Counted from the stretch's first letter, positions 1-8,183 are shown. The stretch is 13,191 nt of DNA from CAYTEO01 sp964436825 (GCA_964436825.1 CAYTEO010000059.1:1-13191); one strand, 5' to 3'. The notes: generated by a model from the letters alone, not told the origin. Translations and numbers: made by a program.

Positions 1-1
1 C

Positions 2-1492
2 GCCGCCGCAGCCACGTCCGCCCCCCCCGCCCCACACCGTCCGCGTCCTCGGCGGGCACACAACAATCGCCGCGCCGCGCGCCTGGCGGCCCTGGCCGAC
101 CCGGCCCTGCTCTCCACGGGCGTGCCGCGGGACGACCGCGCCCTGGCCTGGGCACGCATCTCCCTGGACGCCCTGGTCATGGAGCAGCGCGGTACCGGCA
201 TCTACGCCGGCTTCTACTGGTTCACCACCTACTGGGGACGCGACACCTTCATCGTCCTGCCCGGCGCCCTGGCCGCCGGCCTCGATCCGGCCGTGGCGCG
301 GGAGGTCCTGGCCGGCTTCGCCGCCTACCAGCAGCGCGATCCCGCCAGCCCCCGCCTGGGGCGGTTGCCCAACTTCGTCACCGTCGAGCAGGTCCAGTAC
401 GCCAGCGTCGACGCCACCTGGTGGTTCGTCCGGGCCCTGGACCGCTACTGGCGCCTGACCGGGGACGACGCCTTCGCCCGGCGCATGACGCCCGTCGTCG
501 TGCTGGCCTGCGAGGGGGCGCTGGCGCAGGCCGTGGACGAACGCGGCCTGCTGACCCACGGCGACGGGGAGACCTGGATGGACGCAGGGGGAGAGCGGCA
601 TCCCTGGTCGCCGCGGGGCGACCGGGCCGTGGAGGTGCAGGCCCTGTTCCATGCCGGCCTGCTGACCGCGGCGCGTCTCGTCGAGCGGTTCGGCGGCGAG
701 GCGGACGGCGTGCGCGACGCCGACCTGGCACGCCGCTACCGCGGCGCGGCCGCCCGCCTGGCGACCGCTTTCCGGCGCCGCTTCTGGCACGACGGCCGGC
801 TGGTCGACCACCTGGACCGGGACGGCACGCCCGACCGGCAGCTGCGCCCCAACGGCCTGCTGGCCCTGCTGGCGTCGCCGGGGCTGCTGACGGCCGACCA
901 GCGCGCCGCCGTCGTCGACCGGGTCCGCCGGGGCGGCCTGGTCACCCCCTGGGGGATCCGCTCCCTCGCCCCGGACGATCCGCAGTACCACCCGCGCCAC
1001 CTGTGGCTGGATCGCTACCACTACGACGAGGCCTACCACAACGGCGACGTCTGGCTGTGGCTCTCCGGTCCCTACGTCTCCGCGCTGCCGGACCCGCGGG
1101 ACGGCTTCGACCAGACCCGGATGCTGCTGGACGAGGTGCTGGACCGCGGCGCCGTGGGGACCCTGCGGGAGATCCGCGACGGCGATCCGGCCCCGCCGGG
1201 AAAGGACGAGTTCGGCGGGGCGACGAGCCAGGCCTGGTCGTTGAGCGAGCTGCTGCGGACCGTCCACGACGACTACCTGGGCCTGGACGTCGACCTGGCG
1301 GCCGACCCGCCGCGGGTGACGGTCCGTCCCGCCGTCCCCGACGCCTGGCCCCGGCTGGCGGCGACGGTGGCGATCGGGGACAGGACCTGCCGGATCACCG
1401 CGACGCGCGACACCGTGACGCTCGCCTGGGACCGCCCGCCGCCGCCGGCGTGGCGGATCGAGGCGGCACCGCGCTTCCCGCGCGTCAGGTGA
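2..1492 (+). CDS. Amylo-alpha-1,6-glucosidase (glycogen debranching enzyme), 5'-partial
   Basis: Hydrolyses alpha-1,6 branch points of glycogen or limit dextrins in the cytoplasm. This is the (alpha/alpha)6-barrel catalytic part of the amylo-alpha-1,6-glucosidase family (GH15-like fold). Counting from a GTG at 122, visible motifs are YWGRDTFI (37-44), TWMDA (151-155), LRPNGLLALL (241-250), TPWGIRSL (275-282), YHNGDVWLWL (305-314) and GGATSQAWSLSELL (365-378). Relatives are usually about 650-700 residues with an N-terminal beta domain. The frame stays open to the left edge, and the codons before 122 (RLAALADPALLSTG) read naturally into the domain, so I treat the gene as entering from the left rather than starting at GTG 122. 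The first ~20 codons are Ala/Pro/Arg-rich and look unlike protein, so the frame there is uncertain. The TGA lies inside the 3' end of the convergent ABC ATPase gene. Family assignment is strong; the 5' boundary is not. Confidence 0.9.
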   Translation, partial: AAAATSAPPAPHRPRPRRAHNNRRAARLAALADPALLSTGVPRDDRALAWARISLDALVMEQRGTGIYAGFYWFTTYWGRDTFIVLPGALAAGLDPAVAREVLAGFAAYQQRDPASPRLGRLPNFVTVEQVQYASVDATWWFVRALDRYWRLTGDDAFARRMTPVVVLACEGALAQAVDERGLLTHGDGETWMDAGGERHPWSPRGDRAVEVQALFHAGLLTAARLVERFGGEADGVRDADLARRYRGAAARLATAFRRRFWHDGRLVDHLDRDGTPDRQLRPNGLLALLASPGLLTADQRAAVVDRVRRGGLVTPWGIRSLAPDDPQYHPRHLWLDRYHYDEAYHNGDVWLWLSGPYVSALPDPRDGFDQTRMLLDEVLDRGAVGTLREIRDGDPAPPGKDEFGGATSQAWSLSELLRTVHDDYLGLDVDLAADPPRVTVRPAVPDAWPRLAATVAIGDRTCRITATRDTVTLAWDRPPPPAWRIEAAPRFPRVR

Positions 1493-2570
1493 CGGTCAGG
1501 GAGCGGCCGCTGCCGGGGTCGAACAGGTGGAGGTGCTGGGGCAGGATCCGCAGCGGCGCCTCCTGGTCCACGGCCACCGTGGCGGCGCCGGGGACCCGCA
1601 CCACGAGCTGCGTGCCGTCCACCTCGAAGTAGAGGAGCGTCTCGTTGCCCAGCGGCTCGCGCACCTGGACCGGCAGGGCGAAGGCGCCGTCGCCGTCGGC
1701 CAGGGCCACGTGCTCGGGGCGGATGCCCAGGGTGACCGGCCGGTCGAGCCACGCCGGGTCGGGGGAGAATCCGGGCAGGGGCAACCGCGTCCCGGCGGCG
1801 GTGACCAGGGCCACGCCGTCGTCGGCCACGAGCCGCCCGTCCAGGAAGTTCATGGCCGGCGAGCCGATGAAGCCCGCGACGAAGCGGTTGACCGGCCGCG
1901 CGTAGAGGGCCAGCGGCGTGTCCACCTGCTGGATCCGCCCCCCATCCACGACGACGATCCGCTCGCCCATGGTCATCGCCTCGACCTGGTCGTGGGTGAC
2001 GTAGATCATCGTCGCCCGCAGGCGGTGGTGGAGGCGCGAGATCTCGGTCCGCATCTGGACGCGCATCTTGGCGTCCAGGTTCGACAGCGGCTCGTCGAAC
2101 AGGAAGACGGCGGGGTCGCGGACGATGGCCCGGCCCAGGGCCACCCGCTGCCGCTGCCCGCCCGAGAGGGCCCGCGGCTTGCGGTCGAGCAGTTCCCCGA
2201 TGCCGAGGATCCGCGCCGCCTCGTCGACGCGGCGGTCGATCTCCTCCCGCGGCACCTTCCGCAGCTTCAGCCCGAAGGCCATGTTCTCCCGCACCGACAT
2301 GTGGGGGTAGAGGGCGTAGTTCTGGAACACCATGGCGATGTCGCGGTCCCGCGGCTCGACGTCGTTGACGACGCGGTCGCCGATGCGGATCGTGCCGGTG
2401 GTGATCTCTTCCAGGCCGGCGATCATGCGCAGGATGGTGGACTTGCCGCAGCCGGACGGGCCGACCAGGACGACGAACTCGCCGTCGGCGATGGTCAAGT
2501 CGACGTCGGTGGCGGCGACGACGCCGCCGGGGTAGGTCTTGCCGACCCCCTCGAGGATGACCTGGGCCAT
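1485..2570 (-). CDS. ABC transporter ATP-binding protein, MalK/UgpC/MsmK type
   Basis: Cytoplasmic ATPase subunit of a CUT1-type carbohydrate importer (361 aa, normal length). All nucleotide-binding motifs are intact: Walker A GPSGCGKST (37-45), Q-loop Q83, signature LSGGQ (135-139), Walker B VFLFDE (155-160), D-loop SNLD (163-166) and switch H193. The segment FIGSPAMNF (234-242) and the C-terminal ~120 residues are the TOBE/MalK-type regulatory region typical of this branch. The ATG at 2570 has a perfect AGGAGG SD (complement of 2576-2581), 5 nt away. No permease or solute-binding gene is in the window, so it may serve importers encoded elsewhere, as MsiK does in Streptomyces. The adjacent glucan genes make malto-oligosaccharides a reasonable but unproven substrate; sequence alone cannot separate MalK from UgpC. 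A terminator-like hairpin lies 53-88 nt upstream of its start. Confidence 0.92.
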   Translation of the reverse strand: MAQVILEGVGKTYPGGVVAATDVDLTIADGEFVVLVGPSGCGKSTILRMIAGLEEITTGTIRIGDRVVNDVEPRDRDIAMVFQNYALYPHMSVRENMAFGLKLRKVPREEIDRRVDEAARILGIGELLDRKPRALSGGQRQRVALGRAIVRDPAVFLFDEPLSNLDAKMRVQMRTEISRLHHRLRATMIYVTHDQVEAMTMGERIVVVDGGRIQQVDTPLALYARPVNRFVAGFIGSPAMNFLDGRLVADDGVALVTAAGTRLPLPGFSPDPAWLDRPVTLGIRPEHVALADGDGAFALPVQVREPLGNETLLYFEVDGTQLVVRVPGAATVAVDQEAPLRILPQHLHLFDPGSGRSLTVT

Positions 2571-2622
2571 GCTTGCCTCCTTCCGGCCGGCATCCTAGCG
2601 GGAGTGCCGGGCGGCGGCCAGC

Positions 2623-2658
2623 AAAAACAGGGGAGGGGCGGCCTGCGCCCCTTCCCTG
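2623..2658 (-). terminator. Intrinsic terminator-like hairpin with T5, upstream of the ABC ATPase gene
   Basis: On the - strand a 13-position stem (arms at 2658-2646 and 2640-2628, with a single C.A mismatch, loop 2645-2641) is followed at once by five T (complement of AAAAA 2623-2627). This is the classical intrinsic terminator layout. It lies 53-88 nt ahead of the ABC ATPase start and on the same strand. It could therefore stop antisense transcripts leaving the glucan operon or act as a leader attenuator for the ATPase gene. Read on the + strand the stem has one G.U pair and no T-run after it. Confidence 0.6.
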
Positions 2659-2722
2659 CGTCACCCTCGTCAGGATTCCCTGCCTGTGGAGCTGTTGTTG
2701 TGCGACTCGCCCCGGTTGCAGG

Positions 2723-2750
2723 TTGCTGCTCACTCTCGATGATGTATCCT
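2723..2750 (+). promoter_or_regulatory. Candidate promoter of the GH57-glgA-glgC operon
   Basis: TTGCTG (2723-2728), a 16-bp spacer and TATCCT (2745-2750) sit in the only AT-richer patch before the first GH57 gene. The match to sigma-70 consensus is modest: 3 of 6 at -35 and 4 of 6 at -10. The sequence around the -10, TGATGTAT then CCTA, recurs almost exactly at the clearer promoter at 11531-11542, which supports it. The predicted start would fall near 2757, at the foot of the next hairpin. Confidence 0.4.
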
Positions 2751-2755
2751 ACGCA

Positions 2756-2784
2756 GGAACCGTCGCGAGGTTCCCGGCTTTTTT
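2756..2784 (+). terminator. Leader hairpin followed by T6 before the GH57 operon
   Basis: GGAACC (2756-2761) and GGTTCC (2769-2774) form a perfect 6-bp stem with a 7-nt loop. After CGGC comes a run of six T (2779-2784), rare in this GC-rich sequence. The hairpin lies between the candidate promoter and the SD/ATG of the first GH57 gene. It may be an attenuator, or, if transcription starts near 2757, a stabilising 5'-end stem-loop. The 4-nt gap between stem and T-run weakens the terminator reading. Confidence 0.4.
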
Positions 2785-2803
2785 CCCGCGCGAGAGGGAC
2801 GAG

Positions 2804-4510
2804 ATGAGCGACCGCCTGGGCGTGACCATCCTGTGGCACATGCACCAGCCCGACTACCGCGACGACGAGACAGGCCGGCCGCTGCAGCCGTGGGTCCGGC
2901 TCCACGCCCTGCACGCCTATCTCGACATGCTCCGCCTGCTGCGCGAGGAGCCGCGGGCGCGGGTCGTGATCAACGTCGTCCCGTCGCTGCTGTCCCAGCT
3001 GGCCGACCTGGCCCGCGACGACGCCCCCGACGACCCCGTCCTCGCCCTGGCCCGGCGCGACACGGACACCCTCGACCGCGAGGAGCGCCGCGCGCTCCTG
3101 CGGGACTGCTTCGCCTTCAACCACGCGCGCCGTTTCGCCGAGCTGCCGCGGCTGGCGGAGCTGTGGGAGCGGCGCGGCGGCGACGGCCGGGCCGTGCCGC
3201 CGGGGGCCGAGGAGCGCTTCAGCGACCAGGACCTGCGCGACCTGGTGGTCCTGTTCCACCTGGCGTGGAGCGGCCGGACACTGCGCGAGGATCCCGGCGT
3301 CCGGGCGCTGCTGGACAAGGGGCGCGACTACACCGAGGGGGAGAAGCGGGAGCTGCTGGCCCGGCAGGACGCCTTCCTGCGGACCGTCCTGCCCGCCTAC
3401 CGCCGGGCGGCCCGGGAAGGTGCGGTCGAGCTGTCGGTCACACCGCTGACCCATCCCATCCTGCCTCTGCTCTGCGACCTCGACGCCGCCCGCGAGGCGA
3501 TCCCCGATCTTCCCCTGCCCCGGGAACGCTTCCGCCATCCCGGCGACGGCTGGTACCACGTCGTCTGCGCCCTGCGGGAGGCCGAGCGCCACCTGGGGGT
3601 CCGGCCCGCCGGCATGTGGCCGGCCGAGGGGTCGTTGAGCGAGCAGGCGCTGTTGCTGCTGGGGGCGGCCGGCGTCCGCTGGGTGGCCACCGACCAGCAG
3701 GTCCTGGAACACTCCCTGGCCCGGGCGGGACGGGAGGTCCCGCCGGCGGCCCACGCCCGCGCTTGGCGCTGGGGCGGCCCCGACCTGCCGGTCGTCTTCT
3801 TCCGGGACACCGGCCTGTCCGACGGGATCGGCTTCCGCTACCAGGGCGTCCCGGCGGAGCAGGCGGTCGCCGAGCTGGTCGGGCACCTGGAGACGATCGC
3901 CGGCCTGCTGCCGGCCGACGGCCGCTACCTGGTTCCCCTGATCCTGGACGGGGAGAACCCCTGGGAGTACTACCCCGACAGCGGGGTCGCCTTCCTGCAG
4001 CGGCTCTACGCGGCGATCGCCGACCACCCCCGCCTGGAGTGGCGGACCTTCTCCGAGCACCTGGACGACGGCGGGACGGTCCTGCCGCTGCCGTCCCTCC
4101 GTGCCGGTTCCTGGATCCGGGCCGACTTCACCACCTGGATCGGTCACCCCGAGAAGAACCGGGCATGGGACTACCTGGCCCGGACCCGGGCCGCCCTGGA
4201 GCCCGACCTGCGGGCCGGCGGCGCGTACCGGCAGGTCACCCTGCCCGACGGGAGCAAGCTCGACGCCCTCGACCCGGACGTCGTCGGCCCCGGCCGGGAG
4301 ACGCCGCTGGCGCGGGCCGTGGCCGCACTGGCCAACGCCGAGAGCAGCGACTGGTTCTGGTGGTTCGGGGACGACAACCCCTCCGATTTCGCCGACCGGT
4401 TCGACAGCCAGTTCCGCCGCCACCTGGCGGCCGCCGCGACCCTGCTGGGCCGCGACCCGCTGCCCGAGACCGCCGTGGCGGTCCGCCGCCGAGAGGAGAC
4501 GCCGGCATGA
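2804..4510 (+). CDS. GH57 family glycoside hydrolase (COG1449 alpha-amylase type)
   Basis: Predicted cytoplasmic GH57 enzyme (568 aa) acting on alpha-glucans, with no signal peptide. The N-terminus carries the GH57 hallmark ILWHMHQPDYRD (10-20, HMHQP 12-16). MWPAEGSLSE (271-280) supplies the likely nucleophile E275, and LILDGENPWEYY (379-390) the likely acid/base D382. Further family blocks are SWIRADFTTWIGHPEKN (436-452) and SSDWFWWFGDDN (514-525). These fit the COG1449 alpha-amylase group rather than GH57 branching enzymes, whose motifs differ. I chose ATG 2804 because homology starts there and a purine-rich SD (AGAGGG, 2793-2798) precedes it; the open frame further left is non-coding leader. 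First gene of the operon; its TGA overlaps the next ATG as ATGA (4507-4510), so translation is probably coupled. Exact substrate (amylase, pullulanase-like or other glucan hydrolase) cannot be decided from sequence. Confidence 0.88.
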   Translation: MSDRLGVTILWHMHQPDYRDDETGRPLQPWVRLHALHAYLDMLRLLREEPRARVVINVVPSLLSQLADLARDDAPDDPVLALARRDTDTLDREERRALLRDCFAFNHARRFAELPRLAELWERRGGDGRAVPPGAEERFSDQDLRDLVVLFHLAWSGRTLREDPGVRALLDKGRDYTEGEKRELLARQDAFLRTVLPAYRRAAREGAVELSVTPLTHPILPLLCDLDAAREAIPDLPLPRERFRHPGDGWYHVVCALREAERHLGVRPAGMWPAEGSLSEQALLLLGAAGVRWVATDQQVLEHSLARAGREVPPAAHARAWRWGGPDLPVVFFRDTGLSDGIGFRYQGVPAEQAVAELVGHLETIAGLLPADGRYLVPLILDGENPWEYYPDSGVAFLQRLYAAIADHPRLEWRTFSEHLDDGGTVLPLPSLRAGSWIRADFTTWIGHPEKNRAWDYLARTRAALEPDLRAGGAYRQVTLPDGSKLDALDPDVVGPGRETPLARAVAALANAESSDWFWWFGDDNPSDFADRFDSQFRRHLAAAATLLGRDPLPETAVAVRRREETPA

Positions 4511-6681
4511 GACTCGTCCTGGGTGTCCACGACCACCAGCCGGTGGGGAACTTCGACCACGTCATCGCCGAGGTCTTCCAGCGCAGCTACCTGCCCTTCC
4601 TGGAGGTCGTCGAGCGCCACGAGCGGTTCCGCTTCTGCCTCCACATCACCGGTCCCCTGCTGGAGTGGCTCCAGCAGCACCGTCCCGACTACCTGGAGCG
4701 CGTCGCCTCCCTGGCGCGGGCCGGCCGGGTGGAGATGCTCGGCGGCGGCTTCTACGAGCCGATCCTGGCGGCCATCCCCGAGAGCGACCGGATCGGCCAG
4801 CTGCGGCTGATGAACGACTGGCTCCAGCGCCACCTGGGAGCCGAGCCGAGAGGGGTCTGGCTGGCCGAACGGGTCTGGGAACCCCAGCTGGCCGGCTCGC
4901 TGGCCCGGGCCGGCGTCGAGTTCGCGCTGCTGGACGACTACCACTTCGTCCAGGCCGGCCTGGGGGAGGAGGAGCTGACCGCGGGACCGCTGCTGACCGA
5001 CGACCTGGCCGCCGAGGTGGCCCTGCTGCCCATCAGCGAGCGGTTGCGCTACCTGATCCCCTTCGCCGAGCCGGAGGAGACGATCGCCCTCTGCCGGCAG
5101 GTCCACGCGCGGGATCCGGAGGCCGTCCTGGTCATGGTCGACGACGGGGAGAAGTTCGGCGCCTGGCCCGGCACGCACGAGCTGGTCTACGGGCGCGGCT
5201 GGCTGGAGCGGTTCATCGAGGCCCTGGCGGCGGAGGCGGACTGGCTGACCCTGGCCCACCCCAGCGAGGTCCTGGCCGCGCGGCCGGCGCGCCGCAGGGT
5301 CTACATGCCGCCGAGCAGCTACTTCGAGATGGCCGAGTGGGCCCTGCCCATGCCGGCTGCCGAGCGGTTCGCCGAGGCGGTCCACCGCTACCGGGCCGAC
5401 GGGACCTGGGACCGGATGCGTCCCTTCTTCCGCGGCGGCTTCTGGCGCCAGTTCGGCCAGAAGTACGAGGAGAGCCTGCTGATGCAGCGCCGGGCCCTGC
5501 TGTTGCACGAGGAGATCGACCGGGCCGAGTGTGCCGGTCTGGACAGCGAGATCGTCGACGCCGCGCGCGACCAGCTCTGGCGGGCCCAGTGCAACTGCGC
5601 CTACTGGCACGGGGTGTTCGGGGGGCTCTACCTGCCCCACCTGCGCCACGCCATCTACCGCCACCTGATCCGGGGCGGCCGCCTGCTCCACGACGCCGTC
5701 GCGGCACCGCGGGCCCGGCTGGTCTCCCTGGTGGGGCCGCGGGGCGGCGACGTCCGCCTCTGCAACCGCGATCTGGACCTGTTCCTCTCCCCGGCGCGTG
5801 GCGGGGCGATCGTCGGACTGGACGACCGCCGGACCGAGTGGAACTTCCAGGACACCCTGCGGCGACGCCGCGAGGCCTACCACCACCGGATCGAGGCGGC
5901 GCCGCTGCCGGCGGACGAGGCGGACGGCGACGCCGGACAGGGGAGCGAGGGGGTCTCCATCCACGACCTGCAGTGGACGGCCTCGCGGGCGGTCAAGGCG
6001 GCACTGGTCGTCGACGACGCCCCCCGCTACTCCCTGCTGGAGCGGTTCCTCCATCCCGGCACCGACCTGGCCCGCGTGGCCGACGCCGCCGCCGCCTGCG
6101 ACGGCGGGGACTTCGCCGCAGCCCCCATGGAGCGGCTGGCCCCCCGGTTCGGTCCCACCGGCTCGCTCGAGGACGACCGCCTGCAGGTGACCCGCACCGG
6201 CCACTACCGCGATCCCGACGGGCACGAGCACCCCCTGACGCTGGTCAAGACCGTCGAGCTGGACGCCGAGGAGCCGAGGTTGACGGTCACCTGGAGCATC
6301 GTCCACGAGGGGAAGCGCGACCTGCACTGCCTGTTCGCCAGCGAATGGAACCTGGCCCTGTTCGACGGCGAGACCCTGCTGGGCGAGCGGGAGGGCGGGA
6401 GCCTGCCGGTCCTGGACGTCGTCGACCTGGCTCCCCGCAGCGAGTTGACCGTCCTGGTCCCCCTGCTGGGAACGGCCCTGGAGTGGCGGGCCGGTGCCCC
6501 GGCCGCCATCCGCTGCGAGCCGATCCGCACGGCGAACCAGGGGGAGGACGGCTACCACCTGACCTACCAGGGCCACCAGTTCCTGTTCGCCTGGGACCTG
6601 GTCCTGGCCGCGGGAACGACGGCGGCCTTCCGCCTGGAACTGTGCCTGGGCCGCCGCGAGCGGGAGGTGGGGCAGGGATGA
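4507..6681 (+). CDS. GH57 4-alpha-glucanotransferase / alpha-amylase
   Basis: Disproportionates or cleaves alpha-1,4-glucan chains in the cytoplasm (724 aa). It resembles the Thermococcus litoralis 4-alpha-glucanotransferase type: VHDHQPVGNF (7-16), GGGFYEPIL (79-87), WLAERVWEP (118-126) with nucleophile E121, and MVDDGEKFGAWPGT (210-223) with the acid/base in the D212/D213 pair. The helical segment WRAQCNCAYWHGVFGGLYLP (358-377) is characteristic of these enzymes. The remainder (about 400-724) is the C-terminal beta region (DUF1925/DUF1926-like), interrupted by a Gly/Asp/Glu-rich linker near 468-483. SD AGGAG (4494-4498) is 8 nt before the ATG. Both ends use ATGA overlaps, with the first GH57 gene and with glgA, so it sits inside a tightly coupled operon. 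Transferase versus amylase activity is not resolvable from motifs alone. Confidence 0.92.
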   Translation: MRLVLGVHDHQPVGNFDHVIAEVFQRSYLPFLEVVERHERFRFCLHITGPLLEWLQQHRPDYLERVASLARAGRVEMLGGGFYEPILAAIPESDRIGQLRLMNDWLQRHLGAEPRGVWLAERVWEPQLAGSLARAGVEFALLDDYHFVQAGLGEEELTAGPLLTDDLAAEVALLPISERLRYLIPFAEPEETIALCRQVHARDPEAVLVMVDDGEKFGAWPGTHELVYGRGWLERFIEALAAEADWLTLAHPSEVLAARPARRRVYMPPSSYFEMAEWALPMPAAERFAEAVHRYRADGTWDRMRPFFRGGFWRQFGQKYEESLLMQRRALLLHEEIDRAECAGLDSEIVDAARDQLWRAQCNCAYWHGVFGGLYLPHLRHAIYRHLIRGGRLLHDAVAAPRARLVSLVGPRGGDVRLCNRDLDLFLSPARGGAIVGLDDRRTEWNFQDTLRRRREAYHHRIEAAPLPADEADGDAGQGSEGVSIHDLQWTASRAVKAALVVDDAPRYSLLERFLHPGTDLARVADAAAACDGGDFAAAPMERLAPRFGPTGSLEDDRLQVTRTGHYRDPDGHEHPLTLVKTVELDAEEPRLTVTWSIVHEGKRDLHCLFASEWNLALFDGETLLGEREGGSLPVLDVVDLAPRSELTVLVPLLGTALEWRAGAPAAIRCEPIRTANQGEDGYHLTYQGHQFLFAWDLVLAAGTTAAFRLELCLGRREREVGQG

Positions 6682-8174
6682 GCCGCCCCGGCCAAACCGG
6701 CCGCCTCCGCCTGCTGATGGTGGCGGCGGAGCTGGCTCCCCTGGCCAAGGTGGGGGGACTGGGCGACGCCGTCGCCGGGCTCGCCGCCGCCCTCGCCAGG
6801 CGCGGGCACGCGGTGCGGGTGGCCCTGCCGCTGTACGGGGAGATCGACCGCGCGGCCCTGGGGCTGGGCGAGAGGACCGTGGCCGCGCGCCTGCCGGTCC
6901 GCCAGGGGACGACGATCCGGACCGTCAGGGTCCACGCCGTCGTGCTGGACGGCGTGGAGGTGCGGCTGCTGGAGGCGGACGATCTCTACGGCCGGCCGGG
7001 GATCTACGGCTACGCCGACCGGGGCGAGCACCCCGACACGCCGGAGCGGCTGGCCCTGCACTGCCAGGCGGCGCTGCTGGACGGGATGGCCGCGGGCTGG
7101 TGGCCAGACGTCGTCCACGCCCACGACGCCGCCGCGGCCCTGGCGCCGGTCTACCTGCGCTGCTGGGACGATCCGGAGGGCCGGCTGGCCCGCGTCGCTG
7201 GCCTGCTGACCATCCACAACCTGGCCCACCAGGGCCTGTTGCCCGGGGAGGCCCTCCCGCGCCTGGACCTGCCCGGGCGCCTGGGCCGGCATCCCGGCGA
7301 GCTGGAGTACTACGGCCGGCTGAATCCGCTGAAGGCCGGCATCGTCATGGCCGACCGGGTCACGACCGTCAGCCCCACCTACGCCCGCGAGGTCGTCGAC
7401 GATCCCGACCTGGGCGCCGGCCTGGGCGACGTCCTGCGCGCGCGCGGGGCGGCCTTCGGCGGCATCCTCAACGGCATCGACACGGCGGTCTGGGACCCGC
7501 GCCAGGACGGGCACCTGCCGGCGACCTACGGCCCGGACGACCTGGCCGGGAAGGAGACCTGCCGCCGGGCGCTGCTGCAGGAGGCGGGCCTGGCGCCGCC
7601 CGGCGACGGCCCCGTCCTGGTCTCGGTGGGGAGGCTCGTCGTCCAGAAGGGGTACGACCTGTTGCCGCCCCTGCTGGACGGGCTGGCGGAGCGCGACGCC
7701 CGGGTCGTCCTGCTGGGGACCGGTGACGAGACACTGGCCGTTCCCTGGCGAGAGGCCGCCGCCGCCCGTCCCGACCGGATCGCCTTCCTGGAGCGGTTCG
7801 ACGAGGCCCTGGCCCACCGCGTCTACGCGGGTGGCGACATCTTCCTGATGCCGTCGCGGTTCGAGCCGTGCGGCCTGGCCCAGATGTACGCCATGCGGTA
7901 CGGGACGCTCCCGGTGGCGCGCCGCACCGGCGGGCTGGCCGACACGATCGTCGACGCCGACCTGCCGGAGGGGACCGGCTTCCTGTTCGACGCGGCGACG
8001 CCGGACGCCCTGCGGGGGGCCATCGAGCGGGCCTGGGGTCTCTGGCGTGACGAGGCGGCCTGGGAGCGGCTGCTCCGCCGGGCCATGGCGAGGGACTGGA
8101 GCTGGGACGGACCGGCCGCCGCCTACGAGCGGCTCTACCGGGAGAGCCTGCAGGAGCGCGCCGCGTCGCGCTGA
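6678..8174 (+). CDS. glgA: Glycogen synthase (ADP-glucose dependent, GT5)
   Basis: Transfers glucose from ADP-glucose to the non-reducing end of an alpha-1,4-glucan (498 aa, within the usual range). Rossmann half one has the ADP-glucose binding KVGGLGD (24-30), VVHAHD (145-150) and LTIHNLAHQG (177-186). NGIDTAVWDP (265-274) marks the domain junction. Half two has SVGRLVVQKGYDLL (316-329), SRFEPCGLAQMYAMRYGT (393-410, with the conserved E395) and RRTGGLADTI (415-424). All catalytic landmarks of bacterial GlgA are present. The ATG at 6678 overlaps the preceding TGA and has a good SD (GGAGGTG, 6663-6669, 8 nt spacing); the much longer open frame to the left is a shadow of the GH57 gene. It precedes glgC, which makes its substrate. 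Confidence 0.97.
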   Translation: MSRPGQTGRLRLLMVAAELAPLAKVGGLGDAVAGLAAALARRGHAVRVALPLYGEIDRAALGLGERTVAARLPVRQGTTIRTVRVHAVVLDGVEVRLLEADDLYGRPGIYGYADRGEHPDTPERLALHCQAALLDGMAAGWWPDVVHAHDAAAALAPVYLRCWDDPEGRLARVAGLLTIHNLAHQGLLPGEALPRLDLPGRLGRHPGELEYYGRLNPLKAGIVMADRVTTVSPTYAREVVDDPDLGAGLGDVLRARGAAFGGILNGIDTAVWDPRQDGHLPATYGPDDLAGKETCRRALLQEAGLAPPGDGPVLVSVGRLVVQKGYDLLPPLLDGLAERDARVVLLGTGDETLAVPWREAAAARPDRIAFLERFDEALAHRVYAGGDIFLMPSRFEPCGLAQMYAMRYGTLPVARRTGGLADTIVDADLPEGTGFLFDAATPDALRGAIERAWGLWRDEAAWERLLRRAMARDWSWDGPAAAYERLYRESLQERAASR

Positions 8175-8183
8175 GACCGACGG

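Noticed and set aside
2573..2803. An N-terminal extension of the first GH57 protein
   Set aside because: The frame is open, but the 77 codons lack family similarity, start at TTG beside the opposite gene's SD, and cover the candidate promoter and both hairpins. Homology begins at ATG 2804.
2495..4423. A 642-codon open frame on the - strand across the first GH57 gene
   Set aside because: It is antisense to a motif-verified GH57 gene and runs into the ABC ATPase gene in a wrong frame; composition is not protein-like.
4171..6576. An 801-codon open frame on the - strand across the second GH57 gene
   Set aside because: Low-complexity composition with no family motif, opposite a gene with intact catalytic motifs; a GC-bias shadow.
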